In this document: piece by piece, positions 6,470-7,511 of the stretch
How positions within the stretch are numbered: the stretch's first letter is position 1
How the letters are laid out: each line of letters opens with the position of its first letter
Origin: Fidelibacterota bacterium
GTDB lineage: Bacteria; Fidelibacterota; Marinisomatia; Marinisomatales; UBA1611
Length of the DNA stretch: 7,511 nt
Assembly (NCBI GenBank): GCA_015658495.1
Contig: DQOT01000093.1
Location: 1-7,511 of the forward strand
Reading direction: 5' to 3'
Position numbers and translations under genes: made by a program
Notes under the pieces: model-generated
Told to the model about the DNA's origin: nothing
The model's database searches: none
What the model saw: only the letters and a program-made list of their open reading frames with translations

Positions 6470-6841
6470 ATGGCACGTATTGTTGGTGTAGATATCCCAC
6501 GGAACAAGAAAGTTCCGTATTCATTGCGGTACATCCACGGCATTGGCTTGACCACAGCACAAAAATTGTGTGTAGAAGCCAAAGTGGATCCAAATACACG
6601 CGTTCAAGATTTAAAGGAAGAGCAGGTTGTTGCTCTTCGTGATGCTATCTCCGACCTGGGATTTATGGTTGAAGGTGAGTTGCGGTCCCAAACAGCGATG
6701 AACATCAAACGATTGAAAGATGTAGGTACCTATCGTGGCCTTCGTCATCGTCGTGGCCTTCCGGTAAACGGACAACGGACAAAAACCAATGCCCGGACAC
6801 GGAAAGGTAAGAAACGCACCATTGGGTTGGGCAAGAAATAA
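6470..6841 (+). CDS. rpsM: 30S ribosomal protein S13
   Basis: S13 of 123 aa, standard length. It lies at the top of the 30S head, contacts the P-site tRNA with its tail and forms bridges to L5 in the large subunit. The start [14 protein letters not shown], the helix-two-turn-helix with YIHGIG (residues 21–26), and the block [19 protein letters not shown] (86–104) with [11 protein letters not shown] identify it. In that block N100 replaces the arginine found in many relatives (LPVRGQRT). The C-terminal tail is basic, as needed for tRNA contact. AAGGA at 6453–6457, inside rpmJ, lies 12 nt before the ATG. The usual alpha-operon leader before rpsM is absent; only 9 nt separate it from rpmJ. Confidence 0.97.
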   Translation: MARIVGVDIPRNKKVPYSLRYIHGIGLTTAQKLCVEAKVDPNTRVQDLKEEQVVALRDAISDLGFMVEGELRSQTAMNIKRLKDVGTYRGLRHRRGLPVNGQRTKTNARTRKGKKRTIGLGKK

Positions 6842-6852
6842 ACATAAATAAA

Positions 6853-6857
6853 GAGAG
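6853..6857 (+). promoter_or_regulatory. Shine-Dalgarno-like sequence supporting the TTG start of rpsK
   Basis: GAGAG lies 6 nt before TTG 6864–6866 in the 22-nt gap after rpsM. No in-frame ATG or GTG occurs before the conserved body of S11, so this site marks the TTG as the likely start. The surrounding bases closely resemble the rpsE start region. Confidence 0.55.
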
Positions 6858-6863
6858 TCTATT

Positions 6864-7250
6864 TTGGCCGAGAATAAACCAAGAAAGAAAAAGAAAAAAA
6901 GTGTAGAGCCGCAAGGCATTGCACATATTAAATCCACATTTAATAATACCCACGTCACGTTGACCGATACATACGGGAATGTAATCGTATGGGAAAAAGC
7001 CGGGACATCCGGTTTTAAAGGCTCCCGGAAAAGTACAGCCTATGCTGCAACCATGGCTGCGGATAAAGCAGCTCAAACCGCCATGGCAATGGGACTTTCC
7101 AGTGTGGATGTCCAAGTGAAAGGACCCGGTTCAGGACGTGAATCTGCAATTCGTGCCCTGGCTGTTGCCGGTTTACAGATCACGAGCATTAAAGACGTGA
7201 CACCCTTGCCACATAACGGGTGCCGTCCCCCAAAACGCAGACGAGTGTAA
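6864..7250 (+). CDS. rpsK: 30S ribosomal protein S11, TTG start
   Basis: S11 of 128 aa, normal length. It forms part of the 30S platform beside the E site and the Shine-Dalgarno helix. The basic N-terminal tail (PRKKKKKS, residues 6–13) is followed by the body [13 protein letters not shown] (18–30). [14 protein letters not shown] (86–99) and the terminal [13 protein letters not shown] (116–128) are family signatures. N118-G119 corresponds to the Asn-Gly site known to form isoaspartate in E. coli S11. Initiation is at TTG, chosen because the conserved body begins shortly after and no ATG is available. The 22-nt spacer before it is the longest gap in the window and shows no hairpin I can support. 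Confidence 0.96.
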   Translation: MAENKPRKKKKKSVEPQGIAHIKSTFNNTHVTLTDTYGNVIVWEKAGTSGFKGSRKSTAYAATMAADKAAQTAMAMGLSSVDVQVKGPGSGRESAIRALAVAGLQITSIKDVTPLPHNGCRPPKRRRV

Positions 7251-7254
7251 GGAG
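7249..7254 (+). promoter_or_regulatory. Shine-Dalgarno sequence of rpsD
   Basis: AAGGAG begins within the rpsK stop codon and lies 5 nt before the ATG at 7260. It is one of the strongest ribosome-binding sites in the window and fixes the S4 start. Confidence 0.75.
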
Positions 7255-7259
7255 AATTA

Positions 7260-7511
7260 ATGGCTAAATCACAAACCACAAAAGGTAAACTTGTACGGAA
7301 ATTCGGGGAAAATATTTTCGGAAATCCAAAATATGACCGCCTTTTGAATCGCAAGCCTTACGCACCGGGCCAACACGGTCAGGGACGTCGGTCAAAATTA
7401 TCGAACTACGGTATTCAATTGCGGGAAAAACAGAAGATTAAATTCATGTATGGTCTTCTGGAAAATCAGTTCCGTTTGAATTTTGTAAAAGCGGATCAAA
7501 TGAAAGGTGAA
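7260..7511 (+). CDS. rpsD: 30S ribosomal protein S4, N-terminal part (partial)
   Basis: The first 84 codons of S4, cut by the window end; a whole S4 is about 200 aa. S4 nucleates 30S assembly by binding the 5' domain of 16S rRNA. In E. coli it also represses the alpha operon. Visible parts are [12 protein letters not shown] (residues 9–20), [14 protein letters not shown] (31–44), [10 protein letters not shown] (50–59) and the start of the helical region Y-G-L-L-E-N-Q-F. No cysteine occurs in the visible part, so this is the zinc-free form; the zinc form carries a Cys cluster near its start. AAGGAG precedes the ATG by 5 nt, and the gap after rpsK is 9 nt. rpoA and rplQ would be expected downstream. 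Confidence 0.96.
   Translation, partial: MAKSQTTKGKLVRKFGENIFGNPKYDRLLNRKPYAPGQHGQGRRSKLSNYGIQLREKQKIKFMYGLLENQFRLNFVKADQMKGE

Noticed and set aside
6732..6763. Direct repeat CGTGGCCTTC within rpsM
   Set aside because: The two copies encode parts of the conserved [10 protein letters not shown] motif of S13, so protein constraint explains the repetition.
6842..6863. Possible terminator or regulatory element in the rpsM–rpsK spacer
   Set aside because: The 22-nt AT-rich spacer contains no inverted repeat with a T run and ends in the rpsK ribosome-binding site, so it looks like a plain intergenic gap.
6960..6990. Promoter-like TTGACC followed by an AT-rich stretch inside rpsK
   Set aside because: It is within conserved S11 coding sequence, there is no good -10 box at the right spacing, and it would serve only rpsD. 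Chance is the simpler explanation.
6705..7115. A 136-codon open frame on the minus strand across rpsM and rpsK
   Set aside because: It is antisense to conserved parts of S13 and S11, and its Cys- and Phe-rich content is what the reverse complement of Lys/Arg/Gly-rich coding gives. No supporting start signal or homology is visible.

Overview
This window is a continuous stretch of the conserved bacterial S10–spc–alpha ribosomal protein cluster, all on the + strand. It runs from the last 20 codons of rpsQ (S17) to the first 84 codons of rpsD (S4). The order is rpsQ(partial)-rplN-rplX-rplE-rpsZ(S14, zinc type)-rpsH-rplF-rplR-rpsE-rpmD-rplO-secY-map-infA-rpmJ-rpsM-rpsK-rpsD(partial). All 18 genes are recognisable from conserved family sequence. 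None is broken, and there is no tRNA, rRNA, mobile element, CRISPR array or foreign insert.

Packing is very tight. The longest gap is 22 nt (rpsM–rpsK) and most junctions are 1–12 nt. TAATG overlaps (1 nt) occur at rplE/rpsZ, rplF/rplR, rpsE/rpmD and secY/map. There are 4-nt overlaps at rpmD/rplO (ATGA) and rplO/secY (GTGA), and an 8-nt overlap at map/infA. No internal promoter or terminator is visible, so the whole stretch is probably one transcript with translational coupling. Four genes use non-ATG starts: rplN and secY use GTG, rpsE and rpsK use TTG.

Region by region: 1–4040 encodes ribosomal proteins of both subunits; 4037–5365 is the SecY translocon channel; 5365–6340 encodes methionine aminopeptidase and initiation factor IF-1; 6347–7511 holds L36 and the start of the alpha-operon part (S13, S11, S4). 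Together they build ribosomes, start translation, trim the initiator methionine and export membrane and secreted proteins.

The organism is a bacterium of moderate to low GC. secY directly followed by map without adk, and the IF-1 and S4 sequence style, recall the FCB assemblage (Bacteroidota/Chlorobiota and relatives). The zinc-type 61-aa S14 and the frequent Shine-Dalgarno sequences argue against mainstream Bacteroidota. A deep relative such as Candidatus Marinimicrobia (SAR406) is a reasonable guess but is inference from memory. I see no undescribed system here. The points worth a second look are small: a lysine-rich extension on L5, a near-identical start context at the two TTG genes, an A9 run in rpmD, and unusual residues in the S5 spectinomycin loop.
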